From contig CALNVZ010003430.1 of the NCBI GenBank assembly GCA_940671915.1, positions 13,905,789 through 13,969,788 on the forward strand: a stretch of 64,000 nt of DNA, in the 5' to 3' direction. This DNA comes from Paracentrotus lividus. Taxonomy: Eukaryota > Echinodermata > Echinoidea > Camarodonta > Echinidae. The translations under genes were made by a program, and so were the position numbers. The notes beneath the pieces were generated by a model. The model made no database searches, was not told the DNA's origin, and saw nothing but the letters and a program-made list of their open reading frames with translations. This document shows, piece after piece, positions 10,609 through 21,291 of the stretch (its first letter is position 1; each line of letters starts with the position of its first letter).

Positions 10609-11709
10609 GATACGGATTTTGAGTGCTCTCTTTTGGACAAATTCCAACTTTTTGCTTTGGTTGGCGGTAATTGAGGTATGCCAGAATGGGGAGGCGTATT
10701 CTAATATGGGTCTGATATAAGTTGTATATGCTTTGGTAAAATCTATTGTAGCGAGGTAAGCATAGTGGCCTGGTTTGTCTAAACCTTCAAGTATATACTT
10801 TAGCATGTGTACAAGGTAATGTGAGGTAGAACAACCTTTTACATCCCAAATTGCTTCTTATCAATATTGGCTGATATGTCACCAACTAACCACCTTGCAA
10901 CAAAGGATTCAAGTGCACTAGAGAATATTGGCGTTCGGGAAATTGGTCTCAATTGGTCAAGGGATGTGATTTCTTTTTCTGTCGGTACATGAGTTATACA
11001 TGATGTTTTCCAGTCAGTTGGAAATATACCATCACATAGGCATTTATTGAAGAGGTAAGTAAGTGGTTTGGCAAGTTCAACAGCAAATTATTCTTTAACC
11101 AAACGAATTGGTAGGTCATTTGGATGGCCTGCTTTAGAGACTTTCAATTTGTTAAGGAGTTTCAATGTTTGTCCATAGAACACTAATGGAGGGGGAGATT
11201 CTGCAGATAAGTATGCCGGAAGTTGTTTGAGATCAAGAGATGGCAATTGATTGCATATTGTTGCAAAGTGGTCATTAATTGACACTGCTGAGGCAACTGG
11301 GTCGTTGTCAGCACCGGGTAGAACAGCACTTTTCTTAGTATTCAATTTACATAGTTTCTTAACATTTTTGTGCCATTTATCTGGCTGGGAGTTCTTTAGA
11401 TCTTTCACTGTTTGTTGATAATAATTTGTTTTGGCCTTTTATCTCCGATTGTACGCGGTTGCGTAACGAAATCCATTTTATACGATCTTCCTTTTTGTGG
11501 GCCTTATTTCTATCAATAAAAAGTCGTTTGATCTTGGTAGTCATCCAAGGTTTATCTTTATCATTGAGAATTGACTGAGCTAATGGGAATTTATCTACAT
11601 ATGCATTGCTTAATACCTTATTGAAATTAGTAACAGCTTCATTGCTTGAACCTTCAGCATATAAACTTTCCCAACAAAAATCTACAATCCAATGTGTCGA
11701 ATAAAACAA
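10609..11709 (-). pseudogene. LINE ORF2 reverse-transcriptase remnant
   Basis: Minus-strand pieces in order: DKPWMTTKIKRLFIDRNKAH (linker before the RT), a PDKWHKNVKKLCKL block, GHPNDLPIRLVKE, an in-frame stop, then PLTYLFNKCLCDGIFPTDWK and a block with DFTKAY. That is catalytic block A cut just before its Asp. The frame then jumps to TYIRPILEYASPFWH, which normally follows the RT domain. The YADD-type catalytic block is therefore deleted. The remnant ends at the QKRALKI codons where the minisatellite element sits. Confidence 0.85.
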
Positions 11710-12361
11710 ACAAGTTTGATCATTAATACTTTGAAAAATATTTCAGTAGTAATTATGACATTTATATCACTGTAAAGTGCAACTCATTACCATTTTAATG
11801 ATACCTCTCTCGGCTCACCGATGTAATGTATTACTGAACCTTATTGTTTTAAATATGTCCTGCAAAATTGTGAGTGGTTCCACGCTGATGATGATCAAAG
11901 TTGGGTTTCCTTTCAGGCACCTTTGAATAATGCATCTCAAGGAGCATGAAAGTGAACATTCACAATTTTGCAAGAATTTTTCAGAACAATGGGGTTCAGC
12001 CATGCGTGGTATTGGTGAGCTGAGGGACATATCATTAGAATGGTAATAAGTTGCACTTTACATTGATATAAATTTTATAATCACTACTAAAATATTGTTC
12101 AAATTATTAATGATCAAACTTGGGTTTCTTTTATTCAATATACCCGATACTACTTATATAAAACTTGGATGGAGAGGTTTCCTGATGTGTGATGAAAAAA
12201 TGCTCATATCTTTGTAATTATTGGGCTATCACATAAAATATCATCCAGTTGCAGAAAAGGAATTGTTTTTTTATAGGTGTAGAGATATAATTAATATAAT
12301 ATTGTAATTTTAATATTATACCCATTTAAAGTGCCATTAGCATTTTTTGTGGGACACACTG
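11698..12361. repeat. Distal part of the mariner-like foldback, palindromic
   Basis: 11698-11830 pairs with the reverse complement of about 12000-12125 ('tgtaaagtgcaact', 'ggctcaccgat'), centred near 11910. This is the remainder of the split element that starts at 4209. No gene lies here. Confidence 0.8.
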
Positions 12362-12791
12362 TATAGTATAAGTACCTCCACCCAAAGCAGGGACTTTTTT
12401 CCAATTTTATGGAATGAGGGGCACTTTTAGGATTGGATTTTTTTTTTAACTGACACTTGCACCAGTGTTCGGATGGTTTGTTAATATATATATACGTTTA
12501 TCAGATAAATGTGATACACGTAGTTACATTACATATGAAACTCACGTATCACTTTAATGTCAATCTAAAAAAAAAAAAAAAAAAAATGTTTGAATTATGT
12601 ATTTGTTTTGTTTTGTTTTTTTAAATAACGTTTTGTTGTTTATTAAATAAAAATTCAGAACTGATTTCGAATGCCTATGCACATCCGACCTTGCATTGCA
12701 AATTTTATTTGTTGGAATTAACTTTGTGTATTGTGTTAGAAAAATAATCAACCAGAGCTTATTGATGACTTTTCCCTGCAGCACATACATC
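12362..12791. other. Upstream region of the RING/B-box gene
   Basis: AT-rich, with an A18 run at about 12569-12586. A strong 3' splice site (pyrimidine-rich 'cttttccctgcag', AG at 12780-12781) lies ten bases before the ATG. At least one upstream non-coding exon is therefore likely, though I could not locate it. Confidence 0.5.
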
Positions 12792-13880
12792 ATGAGCAGA
12801 AAACGCAAGTCAGATTTTCAACTTGATGACTTCATTACCTGTTCCGTCTGCCTTAAGCGCTACGATGATCCCAGAAATTTGGCGTGCGGGCACGTCTTCT
12901 GCAAGGCGTGCCTTGTGGGATTGGTGGCGTCACAAGAAAACCAAGAAATAATCATATGTCCTGAATGTCGGGGAAACACCGAGCTGAATTTAATGACGGG
13001 TGTTGTAGATCTACCCCGCAATTTGCCCATCAATAAAATCGTGAACGAGATCAATGCAGGGCCAAGTAAACGGTTTAGGGTATCTAGGCCATGTAGTACG
13101 CACCCTGCAGAGCAAAACGATTTATTCTGCACAAAGTGTAAGGTGTATGTATGCATTAAATGTTCATCACTTCACTCTAGTCATGAGAACTTGACGAGGG
13201 GCGACTTCGTGGGTGAGCTAAGTGAAAGGCACGACTTTGTTGTGGAAAAATGTGATAGTCAGCTCAGGATTTTAGAGGTTAATTCTGTTGTAATTGATCA
13301 GGAACGACAGAAATTGCTAGCTACATCAGAAAAAAGACAACAACAGAACAAGGAAATGTACAATAAGCTACTTAAAGAAATCAAAAGTCAAAACTCACAC
13401 ATTACAAAAGAAATTGACAAACAAACTAAGGAATGGTTGGAAAAATTCGACAATTTCGAAAAAACGGGGGAAATGATGAAGAAAGATTTAGATAATCTTG
13501 TACCACAAATAAAAAGCAAGATACTAGATGACCTAGAAACAGAAGAGCTCGATTCTTACAGGGAAAATGTTGACAAACTAAATGTTCACACAACGTACAT
13601 CCAAACAAAAATGGATGTAAATGCCTTAAGGCAGTGGGAACTAAAACCCTTTAAGTACAATATAAATGTCACCTCTAAAAATGAAAAACTCCCTGCTTCC
13701 ATGGCAGCCCCAAATGTTTCCAGTGTGAAGAAAACTGTAAAAAATTTGAAAACTGTAAAAAATAAAAGAAGAAAAACAACTCCAAGACAGGACAAATTTG
13801 AATACCGAACACCCCCATCTTCGACATGCTCTAGCGAAAGCGATGGGTCCATTACTCCCAAACATGAAAGTCAGGATTAG
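12792..13880 (+). CDS. TRIM-type RING/B-box/coiled-coil protein (putative E3 ubiquitin ligase)
   Basis: Single coding exon, 362 residues. A C3HC4 RING finger lies at about residues 16-57: CSVC, ACGHVFCKAC, then CPEC. A B-box type 2 finger follows at about 101-140: CSTH, CTKCKVYVCIKC and the His pair in LHSSH. Residues from about 155 to 285 are rich in Lys, Glu and Gln and look like a coiled coil. The tail holds a basic cluster (KNKRRKTTPR) that could be a nuclear localisation signal, then a Ser-rich acidic end. There is no NHL, SPRY or filamin domain, so it is a short RBCC protein. The frame is open for 32 codons upstream, but the splice acceptor at 12780-12781 makes the ATG at 12792 the better start. 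RING/B-box proteins of this layout usually transfer ubiquitin; its substrate is unknown. It lies just right of the nested repeat block and seems intact. Confidence 0.88.
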   Translation: MSRKRKSDFQLDDFITCSVCLKRYDDPRNLACGHVFCKACLVGLVASQENQEIIICPECRGNTELNLMTGVVDLPRNLPINKIVNEINAGPSKRFRVSRPCSTHPAEQNDLFCTKCKVYVCIKCSSLHSSHENLTRGDFVGELSERHDFVVEKCDSQLRILEVNSVVIDQERQKLLATSEKRQQQNKEMYNKLLKEIKSQNSHITKEIDKQTKEWLEKFDNFEKTGEMMKKDLDNLVPQIKSKILDDLETEELDSYRENVDKLNVHTTYIQTKMDVNALRQWELKPFKYNINVTSKNEKLPASMAAPNVSSVKKTVKNLKTVKNKRRKTTPRQDKFEYRTPPSSTCSSESDGSITPKHESQD

Positions 13881-14269
13881 AGACAGCACTTCCTTCACGT
13901 ACAAACATGCGATGATCTATATTGCATCTACCCGTACCTCCATACCTATAAGAAAGCGAAGAGTATAACACTATGAGAATCTGCGTACCTGGAAAGTGGC
14001 TTAAAAAGGGATGAATTTGGAAGTAGGAGGAGACTCGTTACTAGGGGAAGGTTTTCATCCCAAATTCATCCCTATTTCCAGTTTTATGAGGCAATTACCT
14101 GTCAGGTCGTAAACGTATCAAAGATGGGCATTGAGGGTGAAAATAGTGTGATTTTGGGGTGACTCAACGTTTTATTACAGTGCCATCCCGATTTGTCCTC
14201 GAAGGCTTTTCCTTCTTCTTCAGTTTCATGCAGGGGTACTTCATATTTTGATGCATCGGAAATCTTGTT
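13881..14269. other. 3' flank of the RING/B-box gene
   Basis: Contains an inverted pair, 'gggatgaatttgg' (about 14008) and 'ccaaattcatccc' (about 14058). Related words recur near 16205 and 16290, beyond the purine minisatellite. No AATAAA was spotted close to the stop codon. Confidence 0.4.
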
Positions 14270-15985
14270 ACGAAAGAAGAAGAAGGAGGAAACACATTGA
14301 AACACATAAGGAAGAGAAGAAAAACAAAGAAGTACATAAAGAGAGGAAAACAATTAAATACATAAAGAAGTAGAGGGAAAAAACGAGGAAATACATGAAG
14401 AAATAGACTGAGGAAAAACAATGAAATACATAAAGAAAGGGAAGAAAACAAAGAAATACATGAAGAAATAGAGGAAAAACAATAAAATACATATGGAAAG
14501 AGAGGAAAAAACAATGAAAAACAAAAGGAAAGACAGGAAAACAAAGAAATATAGAAAGAAAATAGAGGAAAACAATGAAAAACATAAGGAAGGAGAGGAA
14601 TAACAATGAAATACATAAGGAATGAGGGGGAAAACAAAGAAATACATGAAGAAATAGAGGAAAACAAAGAAATACATAAGGAAAGAGAGGAAAACAACGA
14701 AATACAAAAAGAAATAGAGGAAAACAATGAAATACATAAGGAAAGAGAGGAAAACAATGAAATACATAAGGAATGAGGGGAAAAACCAAGAAATACATAA
14801 GAAAAGAAAGGAAAAACAATGAAATACATAAGGAAAGAGAGGAAAAACAATGAAATACTTAAGGAAATAGAGGAAAAACAAAGAAATACATAAGAAAAGA
14901 AAAACAAAGAAATACAAAAAGAAATAGAGGAAAAACAATGAAATACATAAGGAAAGAGAGGAGAACTATGAAATACAAAAAGAAATAGAGGAAAACAATG
15001 AATACATAAGGAAAGAGAGGAAAAACAATGAAATACATAAGGAATGAGGGGGAAAAACAAAGAAATACATGAAGAAATAGAGGAAAAACAATGAAAGACA
15101 TAAGGAAAGAGAGGAAAAACAATGAAATACTTGAGGAAATAGAAGAAAAACATAAGAAAAGGAAGGAAAAACAAAGAAACACATAAGAAAAGAGAGGAAA
15201 AACAGAAATAAATGACGAAATAACGGAAAAACAATGAAATACATATACGGAAAGAGAGGAAAAAAAAGAAATACATCAGGAAAGAGAGGAAAACAACGAA
15301 ATAAAAAAAGAAATAGAGGAAAACAATGAAATACATAAGGAAAGAGAGGAAAACAATGAAATACATAAGGAATGAGGGGAAAAACCAAGAAATACATAAG
15401 AAAAGAAAGGAAAAACAATGAAATACATAAGGAAAGAGAGGAAAAACAATGAAATACTTAAGGAAATAGAAGAAATACATAAGAAAAGAAAAACAAAGAA
15501 ATACAAAAAGAAATAGAGGAAAAACAATGAAATACATAAGGAAAGAGAGGAGAACTATGAAATACAAAAAGAAATAGAGGAAAACAATGAATACATAAGG
15601 AAAGAGAGGAAAAACAATGAAATACATAAGGAATGAGGGGGAAAAACAAAGAAATACATGAAGAAATAGAGGAAAAACAATGAAATACATAAGGAAGAGA
15701 GGAAAACAATGAAATACTTAAGGAAATAGAAGAAAAACAATGAAAAAAAAATTTTTTAATGGAAAAACAAAGAAATAAAGGAAAAATAATAAAATACATA
15801 AGGAAAGGGAAAAAAACAAAGAAATACATAAGGAAGGTGATGAAAAGCAAAGAAATGCATAAGGAAAGAGAGGGAAAACAAAGAAATACATAAGGGAAGA
15901 AGGAAAGACAAAGATATACATAAATAAATTAGAGGAGAAAGAAGAAAAATGAAGGAAGGAGAGAGAGAGAGAGAGAGAGAGACAA
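14270..15985. repeat. 1.7 kb purine-rich minisatellite with ~0.6 kb higher-order repeat
   Basis: The basic unit is about 30 bp (GAAATACATAAGGAAAGAGA plus 'ggaaaacaat'), with variants. A long block from about 14700 reappears about 599 bp later (14761 matches 15360 nearly base for base), so the array grew by duplicating large blocks. The + strand is almost free of T except in TAC/TGA words. The complementary strand therefore has few stops and shows long Phe/Leu/Ser/Tyr/Cys frames, up to 508 codons; these are artefacts. Confidence 0.95.
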
Positions 15986-17884
15986 AAGAGAAATTCCAAA
16001 GAAATGGTTGAAGATTAGTTTCTTTTCAGTGTTATGTGAAATGCCCCATCAGAACCAAAAGTATTTGCAGCTGCACTCACGAAGGACATTCTGGTAATAA
16101 AATCTGCCAAAGCTCGATTCACTATTTTTTAAACCTATTTTCATCCTCCACAAGAATGTGCTATGAAGTTGATGGTTTTACGATGTGACAGCTTTATTAT
16201 CCAAAATGGATGAATTGGATGTTAAAATAGGATGAATTTTGTTCAGTAATTCCACTGGCCCTCCCTTAGCAACAAATTGCTCTCAATGGGCTGTAACCCT
16301 AAATTCATCCCCAAGTCACCTCACTTTAACCATTTTATCACGCTCAAACAATACCGGAACCAGGTACGGTAAATGTTCATAGTGTAATCAGATACATTAG
16401 AGTGACCTACTACAAAAATAAGCATAATTCATGAAAATAAATAGATAAAATAAAATATTACTATTATCGATTATTTTCTCATCATCTCCGTCCTAATTGA
16501 ATCGAATCGAATACTTTATTAATAAATCTACATAACATGAGGTTTCCCCAAGTACACCCCTGACCAAACTTGACGTCACAAGAAAGTCTTGCAAATAAAA
16601 TTTTTATCATTTTACCTCAAATGACATTTGACCTCTATCACCCGAGACAGCACTGCAATACGATGTCACCCCTAGTGCATCTATCGCTCACTGTTTAAAA
16701 GTAATTAGCCCCCAAACCCATGTCAATTTTTATGATATTCCGCTTCAAATCTCTTTAATATGGATATCTAATTACCGTTCAGGAGGAATGTTCAAAAAGT
16801 CAGTTTAAATTAAAGGCAAAGGATCTAGCGATCATTGTGTAATGTTTTAATGCTCCATCATTGAATTTTTTTTTTGCAGTACTTGCTTAAACTTTGAAAC
16901 ATTTTTTCTGAATGGCCTGCTGTTATATTACCGTAGAATTGCCATCCAGTCTTTTTGGCCCGTACTCTTAACCGCGGAAATGTACTATCGGTCAGTTTGA
17001 TCCCCTTTTGCGACGATATTTCAACGTTGGTTTGAATAATTAAACAGCGAGCATTCTCTATGAAGAATCAATGAAGCGTAAATAGTCTAAAAGTATGCGT
17101 CTGACTTCAAGGCAGCAGATTCAAGTTTGTACGGAAATTTGTAAAGAATCCTAAACCAGGGGTATGGGTGGTTTTTAATTCGAAATAGCTGTGCGAGTTA
17201 TTATGCCGAATGTAGCTTATTTGTCCAAACATCGCAAAAAATTAGTTGCATTATTAAACATTCCATAATGATTTGATTGACTGCGTATATCAAAACTGAC
17301 ATTTTCATGAGATTTACGAGTCAGCGCCATAAAGTTGAATATGACAACAATATACAATTGAGCTGGCAGCTAAAAATGTAGGCCCCTCTTGACTGCTGAA
17401 ATTATCAATGACAATCGGTATTCGGCAAATCAGTGGGCTACTGACATAAGATATTGTTGTCATTTAATACTGCTTCTTACTGTATACACATGCAAATTCA
17501 ATAGATTTCCGGTTTTATAAGATTTGTACCCCATTTTATTTTTGGGCTCACGAAATCGTTTACGTTTTCGGACCAACGAACATTATACAGGAACAACAAA
17601 TTGACTTCGTATTTAAGCTTACATGTTGAAATCATATTCTGTATTAAAATCCATTAAATTGATTAGCCATAGCATGGTGTAATATTAGGTTATGTTCTTG
17701 TGTTTCCCGATGTAATGTAATTCATAGCGATTTGTAATTATCAACTCTTTGTATATATTTGTAGTATAAAAAATCTTAAATCTTAATCTTAAAATGATTT
17801 TTTGTATATACATCTATATACTGAATCAAATATTTTACTGTTGCTAAGTATTAAGAAAGTCACAATTTATTATTATGCATCTAT
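15986..17884. other. Gene-free AT-rich interval
   Basis: I see no gene, array or clear inverted-repeat element. A 'gaatactttattaataaatc' word near 16510 resembles a retroposon tail but is too short to call. Confidence 0.4.
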
Positions 17885-18065
17885 AAAAGGCGGGCCTTCA
17901 GCCTACAGACTCTGCTTTTTAGTCGGCCTCCTTCCCTTTCAATTTCATGACGTTATTTTATTGGGCAAATTTATGTTATTTATGTTGTAATATGTAAATT
18001 TTACTATCATTGTAAATAACGATGAAAGGATAGAAAGAGGAAATTAAATTAATTGAATGAAATAG
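17885..18065 (+). mobile_element. Probable LINE 3' untranslated tail
   Basis: A block 'ggcgggccttcagcctacag', a pyrimidine-rich stretch and a final 'ttgaatgaaatag' resemble the 3' ends of CR1/L2-like LINEs in marine invertebrates. No coding part precedes it. The call rests on resemblance alone. Confidence 0.4.
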
Positions 18066-18305
18066 TACCCGGCAAATGTCAGTGTGGCTTACTACAGCAC
18101 TTTCATCTGATATAAATGTTTTCAGTGAAAAAGCGGCAAACTATGTACATTTATTAATTAATAAATCATCTGGGTTTTAGGCCAAGCATTACCAAGATCC
18201 TGCGGTGGATCCAGGTTTTGGAAAAAGAGGGGCACATACAGCAAATGGGAAAATAGGGGGAGGGGTTCAGAGGAGTATTTATATTCATCTATTCTCACTG
18301 AAAAA

Positions 18306-18412
18306 TTTTATAAGCTACTGAAATGCTTGAATCTGATTGGCTGAAAGCAAATTTGTCTGATAAAACGTCCGACAAGTCCTTTCATGAAACATCCCCCCCC
18401 CCCCCCCCCCCC
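18306..18412. mobile_element. Half copy of the GGACTTGTCGGACGTTTTAT MITE
   Basis: Contains 'gctactgaaatgcttgaatc', 'gataaaacgtccgacaagtc' and 'ctttcatgaaa', then a poly-C run (18393-18412). The same blocks form the full palindromic element at 35630-35773. The left half is missing or diverged here. Confidence 0.65.
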
Positions 18413-18617
18413 TCCCGGAGACAAATGCCTGTTGTGCGGTATCCAAAAAGTATGGATCACATGCCAGTTACACCCCGCCTGGACCCGCCAATTTAAGGTA
18501 GATGTATGGGAGGAAAAAATACAACTAACAGGACTAATAATCAAGGCTTTGCTGTTACATGTATAGAACATTGTAGAATGTCTTACTTTATTTTATTACC
18601 TGTTGTAATTTTTTAAC

Positions 18618-19706
18618 TAAACCCCTGGCTCCCAAAAAGTTCCGCAAATCGCCTTTGGGCCATGATAACTTTTGAGATGCGCTTTAGTTATTCCTGATAT
18701 TCGTACCAATTGAAAGATAATTTATTCACCTTTTTATTGATATCCTATTTGTTATGATCGTGTCATGCTTCAATGCACAGAATATCAGAATATGGAGAAA
18801 AGTAAAAAGTCAAATGTTGTAAAATGCACTTTTAATGATCACATTGAAGTTCCGCAACTCGATTTTAGACCCTAATAATTTTTGTAGTAATTTATAATTT
18901 TTATTGAATTTGAACCATTGTCAAGTTCAGTTATTCCTCTTTTTATTGATACCTAATTTGTCAAGGTGATGTCATGCCCGGGTCCACAGAACACCTGAAT
19001 ACCCCCTGAATGCAAGGCAAAGCGAAAGATAATGTTCAGTTTGAATGTTCTGTAACGCAACTTTGAACCTTGATACATTTTAATGTGGGTATTTATCACT
19101 ATCAATTTTTATAGCATTGAAAAGTTCATTTATTCTTTTTTTTATTGATACCCTATTTGCAATGGTAACATCATGTTTGAATGTACATAATTCATGAATA
19201 TATAGCAAAGTAAAAAGTGAAAAGTTGCAAAATGCATTGTTATTGCTCAAATTCAGTAACTCGCAACAGACAATAACACTCACAATAGGCATTCAATTTG
19301 CAACATTTGACTTCTGACTTGTCTTAAGATTCAGGTGATCTGTGCATACAAGAACAACAGTATTGTTACAATTAGGGTACCATCAAAAAGTGGAATAAAT
19401 GAGCTAGAAAATGGTATAAAATTCTATAAAAATTAGAAAATACTGCAAAAGCTACGAGGGTCTGAATTAGGGATTCGGAATTCAATTTGATCAATAAAAT
19501 GCATTCTGCAACATTTGACTTTTTACTTTTCTCCATATTCTTATATTTTGTGAGTTTAAGCATGACACAATCATTACAAATAGGATATCAATAAAAAGGG
19601 GAATAAATTATCTTTCCAATAGTATGAATATCAGAAATAACTAAAGCATACCTGGAAAGTTATCATTGCCCAAAGTCGATTTGCGAAACTTTTTGTTATG
19701 GGTTTA
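18618..19706. mobile_element. Foldback element copy 2, inserted at TA
   Basis: The same family as 3084-4179, with ends TAAACCCC and GGGTTTA and the internal 'cccaaaaagttccgcaaatc' and its complement. It interrupts one tandem unit. Intact units next to it show the empty site 'tttttaactatgtaat' near 20188, where a single TA stands in place of the element. Confidence 0.9.
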
Positions 19707-19939
19707 TGTTATTAATATGTATTATACACGAATGTATGTAATTCATTCTTTATAATGAACTACGTTTCTTTGCGATAATTTGCAAAAACATACAACTATT
19801 CATGACTAATAATCAAGGCTTTGCTGTTAAATGTAGAGAACATTGTAGGATGTCTTACTTCATTTTATTACCTGTTGTTATTTTTAACTGTTTTAAATAT
19901 GTATTATACAAGAATGTATAGAATTCATTATTTTTAATG

Positions 19940-20012
19940 AAATAACTAAAGCATACCTGGAAAGTTATCATTGCCCAAAGTCGATTTGCGAAACTTTTTG
20001 TTAGGGGCTTAT
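19940..20012. mobile_element. Solo end of the foldback family
   Basis: Contains only the last ~70 bases of the foldback element ('aataactaaagcatacctgg' to 'tttttgttagggg'). It probably arose when the neighbouring tandem unit was duplicated after the element had inserted. Confidence 0.8.
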
Positions 20013-20667
20013 GTTATAAATATGTATTATACACGAATGTATGTAATTCATTCTTTATAATGAACTACGTTTCTTTGCGATAATTTGCGAAAAAATACAA
20101 CTAACTTGACTAATAATCAAGGCTTTGCTGTTACATGAATATTACATTGTAGAATGTCTTACTTTATTTCATTAGCTGTTGTTATTTTTAACTATGTAAT
20201 ATATATGTATTATACACGAATGTATATAATTCATTCTTAATAATGAACTACGTTTCTTTGCCTTAATTTTACGTGTATCAGGAAATGAAGAACATTCACC
20301 ACATACTTTCAGATTGTTTCAATTCCTTGTTATAAGTGGAGTAATTTGTTTTTAAATGTGTGTCTCTTAACTCAGGCATCGATTATTGTTTTGTAGTCTA
20401 GTAACAGTTCAACTTTATTTATAAAACGTCTGAGTTTTTAGACATCATGTTTTATCAATAATTGATAAAAATGCTTAATTATGTATATATATGGTTTGAC
20501 TAATATTTGATTCATGACATTACGGCTCTTTCATATATATTATAAAATGACAGTATTAAAATTAGGTCCATATTTCTCATAAACTTTCAGAAGTCCATGT
20601 GCTTCAATGTCGAACATGTCTTGATCAATTATTAGTGTTGCAAAAGTACAGGATACGACTATAATAC

Positions 20668-21285
20668 TAGGGTTGGGCAAATAATTACTTTTTTCTGAGA
20701 AGTTATTTTAAACAAGATGTTTCTATAGTCAAATTTGATGTAGAATCCAAAAATTACAATTATTTTTGAGTACGATGATGTCTGACGTCGCTAAAGTGCA
20801 AAAAACCGAAATAGTGTATTTTGCCCATTCATCACACACTTTATAGGTATAAACCATTTTTATGTTGTTTCTTTATGGATTTTGATGTTCTAGAAGCCCA
20901 AATCTGACAATTTTATCATGACCTAATGTACCTAGTATGTGTTACAGGTGTTATTTAGTGATTTTGATATGAGGTGATTTTGGCTCGATATTGACTGATA
21001 CTATAAACTACCAAGCTACACTAACAGTCAACTTAGGTAGGATTAATCATGTTGGGTTCCCTGACACCCAAAATCCATATAAAAACGTAATAAAAGTGGA
21101 TTATACCGATAAAAAGTGTGATAATTGGGCAAAATACGCCATTTCGGCGGCCATTTTTTTTTGTGCACTTTAGCGACGTAAGACGTCATCGTACGCAAAA
21201 ATAATTGTCAGTTTCAGTTCCTACATCAAATTTTACTATAGAAACAACTCGTTTGAAAAAAAAAGTTGAGATTCGCCCAACCCTA
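20668..21285. mobile_element. TAGGGTTGGGC inverted-repeat element with 7 bp target duplication
   Basis: Begins TAGGGTTGGGC and ends GCCCAACCCTA. ATAATAC stands directly on both sides (20661-20667 and 21286-21292). The interior is a long imperfect palindrome ('gtcgctaaagtgca' pairs with 'tgcactttagcgac'). A 7-8 bp duplication fits hAT-like insertion. It has no coding frame. Confidence 0.85.
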
Positions 21286-21291
21286 ATAATA

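Larger units (their letters stand above)
4433..11697 (-). mobile_element. 5'-truncated non-LTR retrotransposon (CR1/Jockey-like), interrupted
   Basis: Minus-strand LINE whose coding remnants occur in the right order on both sides of the element at 5355-10608: reverse-transcriptase parts at 10609-11709 and the carboxyl end at 5112-5354. The 3' end near 4433 finishes in an AAAT-rich tail, read on the minus strand, as LINE tails often do. It sits inside the left arm of the mariner-like element. Boundaries are approximate to about 10 bases. It is certainly dead, with internal deletion, stops and interruption. Confidence 0.8.
4209..12361. mobile_element. Mariner-like foldback element split by nested insertions
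   Basis: The termini read CAGTGTGTCCCACAAAAAAT at both ends, inverted, each flanked by TA (4207-4208 and 12362-12363). The left arm (4209-4432) matches the reverse complement of 12361 back to about 12140. The arm sequence resumes at about 11697 with 'aagtttgatcattaata', which pairs with about 12100-12125. Without the insertion the element is about 0.9 kb and almost entirely palindromic. Its two parts are now 7.3 kb apart because a LINE landed in the left arm. No transposase frame is present, so it is non-autonomous. Confidence 0.82.
18510..20270. repeat. Tandem ~190 bp units that host foldback copy 2
   Basis: A unit with 'gactaataatcaaggctttg', 'gaatgtcttactttatt', 'acctgttgttatttttaact' and 'tatgtattatacacgaatgt' recurs at about 18510-18617 plus 19707-19730 (split by the foldback element), 19716-19895, 19896-20015 and 20016-20270. 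The third unit is damaged and carries a copy of the foldback end. Confidence 0.8.

Noticed and set aside
12696-12791. 32-codon amino-terminal extension of the RING/B-box protein
   Set aside because: A strong splice acceptor at 12780-12781 lies between it and the ATG at 12792, and the extension is not conserved-looking.
14164-15690. 508-codon minus-strand frame rich in Phe, Leu, Ser, Tyr and Cys that looks like a membrane protein
   Set aside because: It is the pyrimidine-rich strand of a minisatellite, where stop codons are rare. Overlapping similar frames occur in other registers.
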